Under the pieces are notes generated by a model. That model worked only from the letters and a program-made list of their open reading frames with translations, did no database searches and was not told where the DNA came from. Shown piece by piece: positions 56,364-64,000 of a DNA stretch of 64,000 bases. The position numbers and the translations under genes were made by a program. Location: NCBI GenBank assembly GCA_963704835.1, contig CAVPHW010000014.1, positions 62,001-126,000 on the forward strand. The letters run 5' to 3'. How positions within the stretch are numbered: position 1 is the first letter of the stretch; the number at the start of each line of letters is the position of its first letter. The stretch comes from GCA-2746605 sp963704835. Lineage in GTDB: Bacteria > Bacteroidota > Ignavibacteria > Ignavibacteriales > Melioribacteraceae.

Positions 56364-58790
56364 TAAAGTAATCCTCTCTTTTTTGCCAAGAAGTTTATAG
56401 AGAATGTTGAAAAAACAACAACTGAAATAGAACTTAAGGGCATTAAAATAGCTGAAATTACTGGGGATAAAATTCCTTGTACAGCAAAACTTAACCCAAC
56501 AATATTATACAGAAAAGAAATAATGAAGCTCAAAATAATAATATTTTTACTCGTTTTTGAAAATTTTATAAAATCTGATAATTTTTCGAATGCATTCGAA
56601 TCTAATATCCCATCGCATGCGGGCGAAAAATTATTTACATCTTCAGTAATGGAAATTCCTACATCACTTCTCTTAAGTGCCCCTGCATCATTCAAGCCAT
56701 CACCAATCATTAAGACTTTTTCATCTTGCTTTTGCAAGTTATCTATAAACTGTAATTTATCAAAAGGTGTTTGCTTAAACAACATTTGAGTTCCAGGTTT
56801 AAAAAAATCTAGTAGGAGATTTTGTTCACTACTATTATCACCTGAAAGAATTGAAGTGTTAAAATTATCTTGTAATGAAGAAATTACTTCTTTTAGCCCT
56901 TCTCTGTAAGAATTTGTTATTGAAAAAAAACCTCTAAGTTTGTTATTAAATGACAAGTATACTTTTGTGCTTAAGATTTATATCTTCATTGTCGCTGTCT
57001 TTTGAAATAAATAATCTTGAACCAATTTGAACGTTAATCCCGTTGATTACTGCTGAAATTCCTTGTCCGGGCACTTCTTTATAATCTATAACCTTAAGCA
57101 ATTCAACAGTTGGATAACTTCTATATAAATTTTGACTTAACGGGTGAGATGAATTATGAACCAATGATTTAATCATTTTAATTTCAATATCAGAAAGAGA
57201 TTCTCCAATAAATTCAACTTTTGCACTTTTTGTTTCGGTAATTGTCCCTGTTTTATCAAAGACAATTGAAGTTATATTAGCAAGTAGTTCTATAACCCGA
57301 GTACTTTTAATATAAAATTTATTCTTGCCAAAAATCCTCATACTGCTTCCCAATGTAAAAGGAGTTGATAATGCTAGGGCACATGGACAAGCAATAATTA
57401 ATACCGAAGTTAATGCATTAAAGGCTAAAGAACTATCAATAGGAAACCAATACAGTGCAGCAATTAACGCAATAACTAGAATTACAAATGTGAAATATTT
57501 ACTAACAATGTTGACAAAAACATCAATCTTGCTTTCATCTTTTTTATCAAAAGTTTTATGGTTCCAAAGTTGGGTTAGGTAGCTTTGGGATACTTCCTTA
57601 ATGATTTCAACTTCAATGGCTCCGCCAATCTGCCTACCTCCTGCATAGATTAAGTCACCGTTAATTTTTTCCACTGGATTAGATTCACCGGTTACAAAAC
57701 TATAATCAATAAATGCCAAACCATTAATCAAAATTGAATCAGCTGGAACTAACTCTCCGTTTTTAATAATTATTCTATCTTTTATGTTTAGCTTTTCAAC
57801 TGGTTTTGTGGTCTCTAACTTATTCTTAATTATCGTTACTGCAATAGGGAAGTAGGATTTATAATTCCTTTCGAAATTTAGAGCCGCATAGGTTTTATTC
57901 TGAAACATTTTCCCAATAATTAAAAAGAAGACTAATGCTGTCATTGAGTCAAGATAACCTGCTCCGGTTTGAGATAGAATTTCGTAAAGACTTCTTAGAA
58001 AAAGAACCAGGATTCCAATCGAAATTGGCACATCTACATTTACGATTTTTTTCTTTAAGCCTTTATATGCAGAAATAAAATAGTCGCTAGCACTGTACAA
58101 AAAAACTGGCAGAGAAAAGAGAATATTTAAGTAACCAAAAATTGGTTTTATATTATCGGTCGATATGTCATTTAGTGAAAGGTATTCCGGAAAACTAAAC
58201 AGCATTATGTTCCCAGCAGCAAAACCTGCAACACCAATTTTATACCAAAGGTTCTTATTAATCTGTTCCGATTTTTCAACTTCCTTCTCAGCAAGATTTA
58301 GGTCGGGTTCATATCCGATAGAATTAAGCAGTATTACAACATTTTTTAGAGATGTTTTTCCCTCATCATATTTAATGGCAACAATCTTTTTAAGAAAATT
58401 AGCTTCTGAATGTATTACACCTGGATCCATTTTATATAAATTTTCTAAAATCCAAATGCATGAACTGCAATGAGTTTGAGGAATGCTAAAAGTTACAGTT
58501 GTTATTTTTCCGTCTGTAAAATCAATTAGTTTTTCTTTAAGATCTGTGTCATCTAGAAAGTCATAATTTTTTTTAATGTCACTCTTTTTACTTAAACCAG
58601 GATTTTCACTGATATTGTAATAGGTGCAAAGATCATTGGAGTCCAATATTTCATAAACCGTTTTGCAGCCATTACAACAAAACAATTTCTCACCAATTCT
58701 AATTTCATCATCAGAACAATCTTCTCCGCAATGAAAACAAACCAGACCTTTTTTTGTGCTTATTTCTTTTAATTCGGGCAAAATCATCAA
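56363..58790 (-). pseudogene. ccoI: CcoI copper-transporting P1B-type ATPase, one frameshift
   Basis: Two frames give one protein of about 808 residues. The N-terminal metal part has CFHCGEDCSDDEIRIGEKLF and the HMA-type THCSSCIW (about residue 110). The membrane CPC motif is at about 467 (IIACPCALALS), and the phosphorylation site DKTGTITE at about 511. After a +1 step at about 56950 (AAAA run), the rest holds GDGLNDAGALKRSDVG and the last helices. CcoI exports copper to load the cbb3 oxidase. Since all motifs are intact, a base-calling error is more likely than loss of function. Confidence 0.88.
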
Positions 58791-58949
58791 GGTACAATCA
58801 ATATTTTATTATCTAAAAGATAATTATTTTTTATTAAATATGATGTTAAAAAGATAAATTATTCTGTTTTAAAAACAATTTTTATGATAAATAAAATTTA
58901 TTTGTTTAGTTTTATAACAGAATTATTAACTTGAATAATTGTAATATTC

Positions 58950-60089
58950 ATGGGAAACGAAAAGTCTTTTAATATTAATGAATCCAATCTTTTTGCTGCA
59001 TTAAAGTTAATTCTCTACCTATATCTGTTTTTTCTGAGCCTTGAATTAATGGGTGGTGGAATGAAAATGTTTGGAAAAGGTTTTTCCCAAGCATTAATTG
59101 AAACCACTACAAATCCTTTTATTGGACTTTTTATTGGAATTCTCTCAACTTCAATCATACAGAGTTCATCTTCAACAACATCTATGGTTGTTGCAATGGT
59201 TGCAAGTGGAGCTTTTTCTCAAGATTCGGAAATTTCAATTGGATTAGCTATCCCAATAATTATGGGTGCAAACATTGGAACTTCAATTACAAATACAATT
59301 GCATCATTACCACAAATTAGAAGAGATAATGAATTTAAAAGAGCATTTGCTGCAGCCACTGTGCATGATTTTTTCAACATTATGGCGGTAATAATATTAT
59401 TTCCACTTCAACTTGCAACAAATTTTTTAGGAATTGCGGCAACAAAATTGGAAGTTCTTTTTAGAGGAATTGGAGGAGTAAATTTTTTAAGTCCTGTTAA
59501 AGAAATTACCAAACCGGTCGCTAAATTCTTTGAATCCCAATTGGCAGTAATTTCTGATAATCCAAATGTTATAGCTTGGATTATGGTAGGTGTTTCTCTA
59601 CTCTTGCTATTTTTTGCATTAAGATCAATTGTTGATGTTCTTAAAACCGTGGTAATTGAAAAAGCTAAAGCTTGGTTTGATAAATTTTTATTTAAAAATG
59701 CTATTAGGGCTTTTTCAGTTGGAGTATTACTTACAATATTGGTACAAAGCAGTTCAATTACTACTTCGTTGATAGTTCCAATGGCTGGTGCCGGATTATT
59801 AACGTTGACACAAATTTTCCCTTACACATTAGGTTCTAACATTGGAACAACAATTACAGCAATTCTTGCAGCCTTAGTTACAGGAAGCGATGCAGCCATA
59901 GTTGTTTCTTTTTCTCATTTATTGTTTAATATCAGCGGAATAGTTCTTCTTTATCCATTTAAGAAGATCCCAATAGGATTAGCTACAATGTTTGCTGAAT
60001 ACTCAACAAGGAGTAAATTAATTCCCGTTGGTTATGTTGTAGTAGTATTTTTCATAGTTCCATTATTATTTGTTTTTCTATTTAGTTAA
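58950..60089 (+). CDS. Na+/phosphate cotransporter family protein
   Basis: A 379-residue membrane protein of the NptA/YjbB (NaPi-II) family. It has the duplicated signature with QSS motifs: IIQSSSSTTSMVVAMVASG in the first half and LVQSSSITTSLIVPMAGAG in the second, each forming a re-entrant helix that binds phosphate and Na+. Eight or so helices are visible. It is divergent from ccoI with a 159-base shared upstream region. The next gene encodes a PhoU-like protein, often the C-terminal part of this family. Confidence 0.85.
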   Translation: MGNEKSFNINESNLFAALKLILYLYLFFLSLELMGGGMKMFGKGFSQALIETTTNPFIGLFIGILSTSIIQSSSSTTSMVVAMVASGAFSQDSEISIGLAIPIIMGANIGTSITNTIASLPQIRRDNEFKRAFAAATVHDFFNIMAVIILFPLQLATNFLGIAATKLEVLFRGIGGVNFLSPVKEITKPVAKFFESQLAVISDNPNVIAWIMVGVSLLLLFFALRSIVDVLKTVVIEKAKAWFDKFLFKNAIRAFSVGVLLTILVQSSSITTSLIVPMAGAGLLTLTQIFPYTLGSNIGTTITAILAALVTGSDAAIVVSFSHLLFNISGIVLLYPFKKIPIGLATMFAEYSTRSKLIPVGYVVVVFFIVPLLFVFLFS

Positions 60090-60099
60090 AGGTGTTACC

Positions 60100-60774
60100 A
60101 TGTTAAAAGAATTAATTGCAGTTTTTAAGAGTGATAGTTTATTAGATAGGGCATTTAAAAGATCATTTGAAATGCTTGATCTAACTCATGAAATGTTTTT
60201 GGAAGCAACCAATGTATTAAGGCATACTGAAACCAATAAGGTGAGTTTTGATATTAGTGATCAAGATATTGCAGTGAATAAATATCAACGGGAAGTTAGG
60301 AAAGATGTATTTAATCACTTGGCTATGTCGGGAACGGAAACACTTTCTTCAGATTTAGTACTTATTAATATTGTAATTGACTTAGAAAGAATTGGGGATA
60401 TTACAAAAAATATTGTTGAAATTGCTGAAGGTCATCCAGATAAATTAAGCTCAAAGTTATTTGATGAAAAAATTGCTGAAATGGAAAAGGCAGTTTCAGA
60501 TAATTATATTAAAACCATAAAAGCATTTAAAGAAGCTGATGAAGAATTGGCAACTCAAATAATTGTTGAATATAAATGGGTTAGTAGAGCGAGTGATGAA
60601 ATATTAAAGTCTCTAATGAACAATGAGGATACCGAGATAAAAAGCGGTTCAGCGGTAGCACTAGCTTTATATATTAGACAATTGAAAAGAATTAACTCTC
60701 ACTTAAAGAATGTTGCGTCCAGTGTAGTTAATCCTTTCCACAGAATTGGCTATAAACCGAAAAAGAAAAAATAA
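60100..60774 (+). CDS. PhoU-like phosphate uptake regulator
   Basis: A 224-residue all-helical protein from the ATG at 60100, with an AAAGGTG before it; an upstream TTG would overlap the transporter by 20 bases. Helical bundle segments include ISDQDIAVNKYQREVRKDVF and LVLINIVIDLERIGDITKNI, matching the PhoU metal-binding pattern (Glu-x3-Asp). It likely controls phosphate uptake by the cotransporter just upstream, as the PhoU domain does where the two are fused. Confidence 0.8.
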   Translation: MLKELIAVFKSDSLLDRAFKRSFEMLDLTHEMFLEATNVLRHTETNKVSFDISDQDIAVNKYQREVRKDVFNHLAMSGTETLSSDLVLINIVIDLERIGDITKNIVEIAEGHPDKLSSKLFDEKIAEMEKAVSDNYIKTIKAFKEADEELATQIIVEYKWVSRASDEILKSLMNNEDTEIKSGSAVALALYIRQLKRINSHLKNVASSVVNPFHRIGYKPKKKK

Positions 60775-60778
60775 TTTT

Positions 60779-62503
60779 TTATTTTCTTTTTCTAGGTCTT
60801 CTTGGTGAAGATGATGATCTATCCCATTCTTTTTTAGGTTTTCTACTTCTAAAAGATTTTTTACCGCCATCTCTTGGCTTTCTTCTGTCATCAGATCTTG
60901 GAGAAGCAGTTTCAACAACAATTTTACGACCTTTAAAATCTTGTCCGTTCAAACCTTTAAGTAAATTTTCTTGATACTCAGACTCAATTTCAAAGAATGA
61001 GAAGTTTTGCTTTATATCGATATCACCAATTTCTATATCTTTAAAACCAGAATAATCCTTTATCAATCCAATTACCATTGCTGGAGCTAAATTATCTGTT
61101 TTACCAAGATTCATAAAAAATCTTGTCATTCCTGCAGCAGTTCTTCCACCACTTTCAGATTTGATTTTTCTATCGGGTTTACTTAATTCCTGAGCGTCTC
61201 TGTAGTAATCTAAAAATCTATTAAACTCAACGGATACAAACTTTTTAATTAGTTCTTCTCTATCAAGCCATTCAAGTTTCTTTATTATCTTTGGAAGAAA
61301 AGCATCAATTTGGGTATGATCAACACTTACTTTTTCCATTCTATCAATAAGGTGAAAAAGTTGTTTTTCACAGATGGCATCTCCAGATGGAACAGGTAAA
61401 CTTTCAAAGGATTTACCCAATTGTTTTTCGATAAATCCTATTTTGTTCTTTTCTCTTAAATTGGAGATGATGATAGAAGTCCCAGATTTTCCAGCTCTTC
61501 CGGTTCTCCCGCTTCTATGAGTATATATTTCTAAATCATCAGGTAAGTTGTAATTAATTACATGAGTCAAATTATCAACATCAAGACCGCGAGCAGCAAC
61601 ATCAGTAGCTACTAAAAGTTTAATATGGCCTATTCTAAATTTATTCATAACGGTATCTCGCTGAGCTTGGGATAAATCACCATGCAGCGAATCAGCATTG
61701 TAGCCATCCTTAATCAATTTATCAGCAATTTCCTGAGTTTCAACTCTCGTTCTGCAAAATATTAATCCATAAACCTCAGGGTGAAAATCTACTATTCTTT
61801 TTAGCGCTAAATATCTCTCTTTAGCATGCACAAAATAGGCAATGTGATTAATGTTTTCCGCGCCAGTATTTCTTTTTCCTATGGTAATATCAAGGGGTTT
61901 TTTTAAATATCTCTTAGAAATATCTTGTACTTCTCTTGACATTGTTGCCGAAAAAAGTAAAGTATTTCTAGTTTTTGGAGTTTGATTTATAATTGCATCA
62001 AGTTCATCTCTAAATCCCATATTAAGCATTTCATCTGCTTCATCCAAAACAACAGTTTCCACTTCAGATATATCAATTTTATTTCTATTTATTAAATCAA
62101 CCAATCTTCCCGGGGTAGCTGAAACAATATGAACTCCTCTTTTTAGAGTAGCAATTTGCTTATCGATACTAGATCCACCAAAAACAGCAGTAACCTTAAC
62201 TTCACTTTTATATTTTGCAAAATCTGTTAAGTCATCTGCAATTTGTAGGCATAATTCTCTAGTTGGACTTAAAATTAAATGCTGGACTTTTGCAGCTCGT
62301 CCTTCTGATTTTTGAATAAGAGGAATGCCAAATGCAGCTGTTTTTCCGGTTCCAGTTTGTGCAAGCACAATAAGATCATCGGGATTGCTTTCAATCAAAT
62401 GTGGAATTACTTTTTCTTGGACTGGCATTGGATTCTTAAATCCCAATTCTTCAATACCTCTAATTATACTTTCTTCCACTCCTAATTCACTAAACGATTT
62501 CAT
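60779..62503 (-). CDS. DEAD-box RNA helicase with a DbpA-type RNA-binding domain
   Basis: A 574-residue helicase with all core motifs: LAQTGTGKTAAFGIPL (I), PTRELCLQIAD (Ia), DEADEML (II), LFSATMSRE (III), DVAARGLDVDNL (V) and HRSGRTGRAGKSG (VI). About residues 450-530 form a DbpA-like RNA-binding domain, and the tail is rich in Arg, Lys and Ser (RSRKPKKEWDRSSSSPRRPR). This is the DeaD/CsdA layout, acting in ribosome assembly and mRNA turnover, often induced by cold. The gene converges with the PhoU gene, with four bases between. Confidence 0.9.
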   Translation of the reverse strand: MKSFSELGVEESIIRGIEELGFKNPMPVQEKVIPHLIESNPDDLIVLAQTGTGKTAAFGIPLIQKSEGRAAKVQHLILSPTRELCLQIADDLTDFAKYKSEVKVTAVFGGSSIDKQIATLKRGVHIVSATPGRLVDLINRNKIDISEVETVVLDEADEMLNMGFRDELDAIINQTPKTRNTLLFSATMSREVQDISKRYLKKPLDITIGKRNTGAENINHIAYFVHAKERYLALKRIVDFHPEVYGLIFCRTRVETQEIADKLIKDGYNADSLHGDLSQAQRDTVMNKFRIGHIKLLVATDVAARGLDVDNLTHVINYNLPDDLEIYTHRSGRTGRAGKSGTSIIISNLREKNKIGFIEKQLGKSFESLPVPSGDAICEKQLFHLIDRMEKVSVDHTQIDAFLPKIIKKLEWLDREELIKKFVSVEFNRFLDYYRDAQELSKPDRKIKSESGGRTAAGMTRFFMNLGKTDNLAPAMVIGLIKDYSGFKDIEIGDIDIKQNFSFFEIESEYQENLLKGLNGQDFKGRKIVVETASPRSDDRRKPRDGGKKSFRSRKPKKEWDRSSSSPRRPRKRK

Positions 62504-62637
62504 TTACATCCCTTTTTATAAAAATATTATTTGTTAAAAATCAACCTATTAATTTAGCGAAATTTAAATTAGTAATTACTTTTATTTGGATAAATGATAT
62601 ATTTTGTTTACAATTCAGCCCATTATTAATATGTTTT

Positions 62638-62669
62638 TGCCTTTTATCGATGGATGGAAGGCATTTTTT
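62638..62669 (+). terminator. Possible terminator or attenuator hairpin upstream of typA
   Basis: A six-base stem (TGCCTT at 62638-62643 with AAGGCA at 62658-62663, 14-base loop) is followed by six T's. It lies 26 bases before the TTG start of typA and downstream of where a promoter would be, so it may shape the typA leader. The stem is short and the loop long, so the call is weak. Confidence 0.3.
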
Positions 62670-62694
62670 ATATGTACTAAAAAAGAAGGTTAAT

Positions 62695-64000
62695 TTGAAG
62701 CAAGTAAGAAACATAGCAATTATAGCTCACGTAGATCATGGCAAAACGACATTAGTAGACCAATTGTTAAAGCAAAGTCACATTTTTAGATCCAACCAGG
62801 TTGTTCAAGATCAGTTTTTAGATTCAAATGATATAGAAAGAGAAAGAGGAATAACTATTCTATCAAAAAATATCAGTATTCCTTTTAAAGATGTTAAAAT
62901 AAATTTGATTGATACACCTGGTCACTCTGATTTTGGAGGAGAAGTTGAGCGTGTATTAAAAATGGCAGATGGTGTTTTACTTTTGGTCGATTCCTTTGAA
63001 GGACCAATGCCGCAAACAAGATTTGTTCTTGAAAAAGCACTTCATCTGCACTTAAAACCGATTATTGTTATTAATAAAATTGATAGACCCGATAACAGAC
63101 CAGCCGAAGTTTTGGATGAGATTTATGATTTGTTTATTGATCTTGGTGCCGATGAAAATCAACTTGATTTTCCAGTAATTTATGCAAGCGGAAGAGATGG
63201 TTGGGGTGTTAAAAAATTAAGTGATGAAAGAAAGGATTTAGTTCCGCTTCTTGATACAATTGTTAAAAAAATAGCTCAACCTAAATTTGATCAAGGTCCG
63301 GTTCAAATGCAGGTTACTACTCTTGATTATAATGATTATGTCGGCAGAATAGGAATTGGCAGAGTATTTAGAGGAGTTTTAAAAAAGGGTGATCCGCTAA
63401 GCATTATTAAGCGTAATGGAAAAATTACTAAAGTAGTTTTGAAACAATTATTTCTATTTGAAGGACTTGAAAGAAAAGAAGTAGCCGAAGTGTTAACCGG
63501 TGATATCTGCGGAGTTGTTGGAGTTGAGGACATTGATATTGGTGACACTATTGCAGATAGTGAAAATCCGGAACCACTACCATTAATTGCAATTGATGAA
63601 CCTACGATTAGCATGAATTTTACAGTTAATACATCACCATTTTTTGGTAAAGAAGGAAAGTATGTAACCTCCAGGCATTTGCATGATAGATTGCAAAAAG
63701 AACTTCAACAGAATGTTGCGCTTCAGGTCCATGATACGGGTTCGCCGGACACTTTCAAGGTTTCAGGAAGAGGTATTTTACATCTTTCTATTTTGATAGA
63801 GAATATGAGAAGAGAAGGTTACGAGCTTGCTATTGGAGCACCAAAAGTAATTTATAAAGAAATAGACGGAAAGAAAGCAGAACCTATTGAATTATTGGTA
63901 GTTGATGTTCCTGGAGAATCTGCCGGTAAGGTGATAGAGCTGGTAAGCCAGAAAAAAGGTGAAATGGTTAAGATGGAACAGAAGGGGAGTTTAACAAAAC
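62695..64000 (+). CDS. typA: TypA/BipA ribosome-associated GTPase, 5' part
   Basis: About 435 residues are present; the window ends before the stop. A TTG start at 62695 with AGAAGG at 62684-62689 gives the usual N-terminus MKQVRNIAIIAHVDHGKTTL. GTPase motifs are AHVDHGKTT, RGITILSKN, DTPGHSDFGG and INKID. Next come domain II (VGRIGIGRVFRGVLKKGD) and the start of domain III (VNTSPFFGKEGKYVTSRHL). TypA binds ribosomes and helps growth at low temperature. It is divergent from the helicase gene. Confidence 0.92.
   Translation, partial: MKQVRNIAIIAHVDHGKTTLVDQLLKQSHIFRSNQVVQDQFLDSNDIERERGITILSKNISIPFKDVKINLIDTPGHSDFGGEVERVLKMADGVLLLVDSFEGPMPQTRFVLEKALHLHLKPIIVINKIDRPDNRPAEVLDEIYDLFIDLGADENQLDFPVIYASGRDGWGVKKLSDERKDLVPLLDTIVKKIAQPKFDQGPVQMQVTTLDYNDYVGRIGIGRVFRGVLKKGDPLSIIKRNGKITKVVLKQLFLFEGLERKEVAEVLTGDICGVVGVEDIDIGDTIADSENPEPLPLIAIDEPTISMNFTVNTSPFFGKEGKYVTSRHLHDRLQKELQQNVALQVHDTGSPDTFKVSGRGILHLSILIENMRREGYELAIGAPKVIYKEIDGKKAEPIELLVVDVPGESAGKVIELVSQKKGEMVKMEQKGSLTK

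Noticed and set aside
60762..60790. A/T-only hairpin between the PhoU and helicase genes
   Set aside because: It is formed by the Lys-rich ends of the two convergent genes and has no GC stem, so I do not call it a terminator.
1..64000. tRNA, rRNA, CRISPR arrays and complete insertion sequences
   Set aside because: I looked for T-loop-like GTTCGAA segments, regularly spaced repeats and transposase motifs on both strands and found none that hold up; the GTTCGAA at about 26895 is inside the YbhN-like gene.

Overview
The window is strongly AT-rich and looks like a member of the Ignavibacteria or a close relative in the Bacteroidota/FCB group, probably from a draft or metagenome assembly. Support comes from two secreted enzymes ending in a type IX secretion C-terminal domain with the NPFNPTT core, a fused CcoN-CcoO oxidase subunit, and a nos cluster whose NosZ has a Sec/lipoprotein-type signal rather than a Tat signal (clade II). 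I saw no rRNA, tRNA, CRISPR array or complete insertion sequence.

Region 1 (about 0.2-31 kb, nearly all on +) is a surface polysaccharide or glycoconjugate locus. It holds an ATP-grasp protein, six GT4-type and one GT2 glycosyltransferases, an O-antigen polymerase/ligase, three sugar-nucleotide epimerase or SDR genes, left-handed beta-helix acyltransferases, a decayed MBOAT O-acetyltransferase with its partner, a glutamine-dependent asparagine synthetase, a GlpD-like flavoprotein, a membrane-anchored amidohydrolase, a YbhN-type membrane protein and a polysaccharide deacetylase. On the opposite strand near the start is a secreted beta-helix protein with Ig-like and dockerin-like modules. Many genes between 2.9 and 24.5 kb are broken by single-base shifts, mostly +1. 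Reading across the shifts restores conserved proteins, so many may be assembly errors; the MBOAT pair also lacks its 5' part and looks truly decayed.

Region 2 (31-36 kb) carries two tandem paralogous SGNH/GDSL hydrolases exported by type IX secretion. Region 3 (36-43 kb) holds a LysE-type exporter, a polyphosphate kinase operon (HD hydrolase, SixA, PPK1), a divergent DIPP-like Nudix hydrolase overlapping a small lipoprotein gene, and two cell-envelope proteins.

Region 4 (43-59 kb, all on -) is respiratory: ccoI-ccoS-ccoNO-ccoQ-ccoP, a terminator, then a nos operon (cytochrome c, FAS1 lipoprotein, nosZ, nosB-like, nosL, nosD, nosF, nosY), then ccoG-fixH-SafE. The N2O reductase operon thus lies between the two halves of what is usually one cbb3 oxidase gene set, joining high-affinity O2 respiration and N2O reduction in one block.

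Region 5 (59-64 kb) holds a Na+/phosphate cotransporter with a PhoU-like protein, a DEAD-box RNA helicase with a DbpA-type RNA-binding domain, and the start of typA/bipA, which runs off the end.
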